Below, one piece after another: positions 60,670-64,000 of a DNA stretch of 64,000 bases. Position 1 is the first letter of the stretch, and every line of letters starts with the position of its first letter. The notes beneath the pieces are model-generated. The model made no database searches and was not told the origin of the DNA. It worked only from the letters and a program-made list of their open reading frames with translations. A program made the position numbers and the translations under genes. Location: assembly GCF_900182645.1 (NCBI RefSeq), contig NZ_FXTA01000002.1, positions 1,054,001 through 1,118,000 of the forward strand, written 5' to 3'. This DNA is from Flavobacterium resistens. Lineage in GTDB: Bacteria > Bacteroidota > Bacteroidia > Flavobacteriales > Flavobacteriaceae.

Positions 60670-61002
60670 TTACAATTCGTTTTTGATGTCGTTCAATTGT
60701 GTTTTTATGGTCTCTAATTTACGTATTATTTCGAATTTATCTAATGTTTTCTTCTGTCCCTCTTTTAAATGCGTTTTAGCACCGTCAAGCGTGAAACCTC
60801 TTTCTTTGACCAAATGATAAATCAGTTGCAGGTTTGTAATATCTTCCGGAGTAAACATTCGGTTTCCTTTAGCATTCTTTTTTGGTTTCAGAATATCAAA
60901 TTCGCTGTCCCAGAATCGTATCAATGATGCATTGACATTAAAAGCCTTGGCAACTTCGCCAATACTGTAATATCTTTTATCTTTTGAAAGTTCAATATGC
61001 AT
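60670..61002 (-). CDS. MerR-family transcriptional regulator
   Basis: 110 residues. The N-terminal winged helix (YYSIGEVAKAFNVNASLIRFWDSEF, PKKNAKGNRMFTPEDITNLQLI) is the MerR DNA-binding domain. A coiled-coil helix for dimerisation follows, with no effector domain and no Cys, so it does not sense metals directly. It lies between the M23 peptidase and LemA genes on the same strand and may be part of that cluster. Confidence 0.9.
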   Translation of the reverse strand: MHIELSKDKRYYSIGEVAKAFNVNASLIRFWDSEFDILKPKKNAKGNRMFTPEDITNLQLIYHLVKERGFTLDGAKTHLKEGQKKTLDKFEIIRKLETIKTQLNDIKNEL

Positions 61003-61048
61003 GTTTTTGTATTTCTAATTTATTTCAAAAATAACACTTTTTAAAGTA

Positions 61049-62026
61049 TTAATCTAATGATTGGTTTTCCTGGTTCGCCATTTGCGAAATTGCAACATAT
61101 TCGGCAGCTGAAATATTTCCGTAATAAAAATTCAACGGATTCACGACTTTTCCATCTTTGTGCACTTCATAATGACAATGCGGTCCTTCAGATCTTCCGG
61201 TACTTCCTACATAACCAATAATGTCACCTCTTTTAACGTGTTGGCCTGGTCTGCAATTGTATTTGCTTAAATGAGCATAAAGGCTTTCATATCCAAATCC
61301 GTGCCGTATTACAACATGATTTCCATATCCAGAAGCTGTATTGTCAGCTCTGCTCACTATGCCGTCTCCGGTTGCATACACGGGAGCTCCTGTGTTTGCT
61401 GTAAAATCCATTCCGTTGTGCATTTTTCTCACTTTCGTGAAAGGATCAAGACGATATCCAAAACCCGAAGCAACACGTTTTAAATTCTCATTTCGAACGG
61501 GTTGAATGGCAGGAATGGCTAATAATAAATTTTCTTTGGCTCCAGCTAATTTTAAAATTTCATCTAAAGATTTCGACTGAATGGCCAGTTGCTTCGAAAG
61601 TTTATCTATTCTTTTTGTCGTATTTAAAACTAGTTGAGAATTATTGTACCCTTCTAGCGCTTTGTATTTGTTAGAACTTCTAAAGCCAGCTTTCCGAATC
61701 GAATCTGGAATTTCAGCTTTGTTAAAATATACACGATAAATATTATTGTCACGTTCTTCTAATGCGTCTGCAGCATCATCAATTTCGTCTAGTTTTTTAT
61801 TTAAAATTGAATATTGAAGTTTTAAATTTTCAATTTCACGTGCCTGTAAACGATCTTTTGGAGTTTCGAAATAAGGCGTATTAATTAAAAGAACAAAAAC
61901 TAAAAAACCAAACAATGCTGAAGCCACTAAAAACAATAATGCGTAACCTATTTTTATTCTTTTTCTGGTTTTTATTTTTGTATAAGCCAGATTTTCTGAG
62001 TCGTAATAATATTTTACTTTCGCCAT
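61049..62026 (-). CDS. M23-family peptidase (LytM/cell-wall endopeptidase)
   Basis: 325 residues: a membrane helix (about 27-50), a coiled-coil region (about 62-165) and a C-terminal M23 domain (about 185-300). GFGYRLDPFTKVRKMHNGMD, NHVVIRHGFGYESLYAHL and GPHCHYEVHKDG hold the HxxxD, HxH-type zinc ligands of lysostaphin-like enzymes. It probably cuts or helps remodel peptidoglycan in the periplasm. It is divergent from alaS, with 286 bases between. Confidence 0.93.
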   Translation of the reverse strand: MAKVKYYYDSENLAYTKIKTRKRIKIGYALLFLVASALFGFLVFVLLINTPYFETPKDRLQAREIENLKLQYSILNKKLDEIDDAADALEERDNNIYRVYFNKAEIPDSIRKAGFRSSNKYKALEGYNNSQLVLNTTKRIDKLSKQLAIQSKSLDEILKLAGAKENLLLAIPAIQPVRNENLKRVASGFGYRLDPFTKVRKMHNGMDFTANTGAPVYATGDGIVSRADNTASGYGNHVVIRHGFGYESLYAHLSKYNCRPGQHVKRGDIIGYVGSTGRSEGPHCHYEVHKDGKVVNPLNFYYGNISAAEYVAISQMANQENQSLD

Positions 62027-62241
62027 ATTTTAAAATACGCTATTTTTGCACCTTGTAAAATAGGTTAGTCGAATAAAACTGCTAAATGTTTCAGTTATCC
62101 GACACTTTTTTTAAGAGGATTAATGATTAGATATTGGGGACTATTTTATCATTAGATAATGCGCAAAATAGACAATTTATTGTTTAAATTATAAGTTTTT
62201 TAATTTCATTATAAAAAACTTGATGCATCATCAAATGAATT

Positions 62242-62298
62242 AATTATCTAATTATCTAATTATCTAGTTATCAAATTGACACATTAAATTGACACATT
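62242..62298 (+). repeat. Short tandem repeats upstream of alaS
   Basis: AATTATCT occurs three times in a row (62242-62265) with a fourth imperfect copy, followed by a perfect 13-base tandem duplication AAATTGACACATT (62273-62285 and 62286-62298), ending 14 bases before the start codon. Confidence 0.75.
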
Positions 62299-62312
62299 TT
62301 TCTAATTAAAAT

Positions 62313-64000
62313 ATGAAATCACAAGACGTACGTAAACAATTTTTAGATTTTTTTGAGAGTAAAGGACATACTATCGTTCCTTCAGCTCCTATTGTTCTTA
62401 AAGACGATCCAACCCTTATGTTCAATAACTCGGGAATGGCCCAGTTTAAAGAATTTTTCTTAGGTAACGGAACTCCAAAAAGTCCAAGAATAGCCGATAC
62501 ACAAAAATGTCTTCGTGTTTCAGGAAAACATAACGATCTTGAAGAAGTTGGTATTGATACCTACCACCACACTATGTTTGAAATGCTTGGAAACTGGTCT
62601 TTTGGTGATTATTTCAAAAAAGAGGCTATCAACTGGGCTTGGGAATTATTGACAGAAGTGTATAAAATCCCAAAAGAAAATCTTTATGTTTCTGTTTTTG
62701 AAGGAAGCAAAGAAGATAATGTTCCGTTTGACCAAGAAGCTTGGGATATCTGGAAAACATTAATTGACGAGGATCGAATTATTCTTGGAAATAAAAAAGA
62801 TAATTTTTGGGAAATGGGAGATCAAGGACCATGCGGACCTTGTTCTGAAATTCACGTTGATTTACGTTCTGCAGAAGAAAAAGCATTAGTTTCTGGAAAG
62901 AGCTTGGTAAACAATGATCACCCGCAAGTAGTTGAAATCTGGAATAACGTATTCATGGAATTCAACCGTAAAGCGGATGGTTCTCTTGAAAAACTTCCAG
63001 CACAACACGTAGATACCGGAATGGGATTTGAGCGTTTGTGTATGGCTTTACAAGGAAAAACATCAAACTATGACACAGATGTTTTCATGCCATTGATCAG
63101 AGAAATCGAAACCATTACAGGTGCAAAATATACCACTAATGACGTAACAGGCATTAGTGAAGAACAAAATAAAATGAATATTGCTATTCGTGTAGTTGCA
63201 GATCACGTTCGTGCAGTAGCATTTGCTATTGCTGATGGACAATTGCCTTCTAACACGGGTGCAGGATATGTAATTCGTAGAATTTTACGTCGTGCTATTC
63301 GTTACGGATTTACTTTCTTAGGAACAAAAGAGCCATTTATTTTCAAATTAGTTGAAACTTTAAGCGAGCAAATGGGAGATTCTTTCCCGGAAATCAGAAC
63401 GCAGAAAGCACTTTGTTCGAATGTTATTCGTGAAGAAGAAAACTCTTTCTTAAGAACATTAGATCAGGGATTAATTCTTTTGGATGCTGTAATTTTAAAT
63501 AATGCAGGTGACACAATCGATGGTAAAAAAGCTTTCGAATTGTATGATACTTACGGTTTTCCAATCGATTTAACAGCTTTGATTCTTTCAGAAAAAGGAT
63601 TGAAATTAGACGAAAAAGGATTCCAGGAACAATTGCAATTGCAAAAAGAAAGATCACGTGCAGCATCTAAAGTAACTGCTGGTGACTGGAATGTAATTGT
63701 TGAAGATGATATTCAGGAATTTGTTGGTTATGACAGATTATCTCAGCAAGTTAAAATCACTAAATACAGAAGAGTAGAAAGTGTAAAAGATGGAGAAATT
63801 TTCCAATTAGTTTTCAATGCTACACCATTTTACGGAGAAAGCGGAGGACAAACTGGAGATAAAGGATATCTGGAAGCTCAAAACGGAGATATTATTTATA
63901 TCATTGATACGAAAAAAGAAAATAACCAAACGATACATTTAACACAATCATTACCGGAAAATATTACGGGAACTTTTAATGCTGTAGTTGATGCAATTCA
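62313..64000 (+). CDS. alaS: Alanyl-tRNA synthetase (3' end outside window)
   Basis: The frame is open from the ATG at 62313 to the window end (562 codons; full-length AlaRS has about 870). It begins [71 protein letters not shown] and [11 protein letters not shown] are AlaRS class II catalytic motifs, and the editing domain begins before the cut ([11 protein letters not shown]). It is divergent from the M23 peptidase gene. Confidence 0.97.
   Translation, partial: MKSQDVRKQFLDFFESKGHTIVPSAPIVLKDDPTLMFNNSGMAQFKEFFLGNGTPKSPRIADTQKCLRVSGKHNDLEEVGIDTYHHTMFEMLGNWSFGDYFKKEAINWAWELLTEVYKIPKENLYVSVFEGSKEDNVPFDQEAWDIWKTLIDEDRIILGNKKDNFWEMGDQGPCGPCSEIHVDLRSAEEKALVSGKSLVNNDHPQVVEIWNNVFMEFNRKADGSLEKLPAQHVDTGMGFERLCMALQGKTSNYDTDVFMPLIREIETITGAKYTTNDVTGISEEQNKMNIAIRVVADHVRAVAFAIADGQLPSNTGAGYVIRRILRRAIRYGFTFLGTKEPFIFKLVETLSEQMGDSFPEIRTQKALCSNVIREEENSFLRTLDQGLILLDAVILNNAGDTIDGKKAFELYDTYGFPIDLTALILSEKGLKLDEKGFQEQLQLQKERSRAASKVTAGDWNVIVEDDIQEFVGYDRLSQQVKITKYRRVESVKDGEIFQLVFNATPFYGESGGQTGDKGYLEAQNGDIIYIIDTKKENNQTIHLTQSLPENITGTFNAVVDAI

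Noticed and set aside
62242..62298. Tandem repeats upstream of alaS as CRISPR or origin iterons
   Set aside because: Units of 8 and 13 bases are contiguous and there is no initiator gene or DnaA-box cluster nearby.

Overview
The window is from a low-GC Bacteroidota chromosome, most likely Flavobacterium or a close relative. The evidence is promoter -7 boxes of the TAnnTTTG type (several with a TTTG box 19 bases upstream), almost no Shine-Dalgarno sequences, a T9SS sorting domain, TonB-dependent receptors with carboxypeptidase-like N-domains, many lipoproteins, a probable Flavo-1 RNA and flavobacterial-style intergenic inverted repeats. All names come from reading the translations; no database search was run.

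Layout. 1-30,500 is mostly core or ordinary accessory chromosome: a TerC-type membrane protein (cut by the window edge), an ABC-F ATPase, a divergent App1-phosphatase/lipid-kinase pair, acetyl- and acyltransferases, a plant-type LRR protein, ThuA and thioredoxin-like secreted proteins, a GT39-like glycosyltransferase, a MutS-domain ATPase, a Ppx-like secreted protein, an M13 peptidase, an AraC/SDR pair, tRNA-fMet copy 1 (minus, near 15,000) and tRNA-Glu (minus, near 21,700). 30,580-48,840 looks like a genomic island in a second tRNA-fMet gene: the intact tRNA lies at the right end beside a large serine recombinase, and a 29-base copy of its 3' end, still attached to a typical tRNA terminator hairpin, lies 18 kb to the left. 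48,840-64,000 is core again: era, a Flavo-1-like RNA, der, two outer-membrane beta-barrel receptors, an Rrf2 regulator with a tiny Cys/Met-tailed leader ORF before its neighbouring receptor, a TPM/LemA cluster, a MerR regulator, an M23 peptidase and alaS (cut by the right edge).

Inside the island the parts look stacked. (a) A small GIY-YIG gene whose stop codon lies in a tRNA relic. (b) An operon of a T9SS-tagged miniprotein, a 2218-residue SpvB/RHS protein with a HEYRH metallopeptidase-like tip, and a lipoprotein, flanked by 49-bp direct repeats that look like decayed tRNA 3' ends. (c) Two orphan genes separated by a 125-bp attC-like palindrome. (d) A mercury module: an ArsR regulator with a visible operator, MerTP and a GDCCVxC protein. 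(e) An XRE regulator divergent from a three-gene operon with two probable nucleotidyltransferase-HEPN fusions. (f) The recombinase and its small overlapping partner.

The strongest candidates for something undescribed are the tRNA-relic-punctuated island, the T9SS-mini/RHS/lipoprotein module, the tandem HEPN operon and the Cys/Met-tailed leader ORF.
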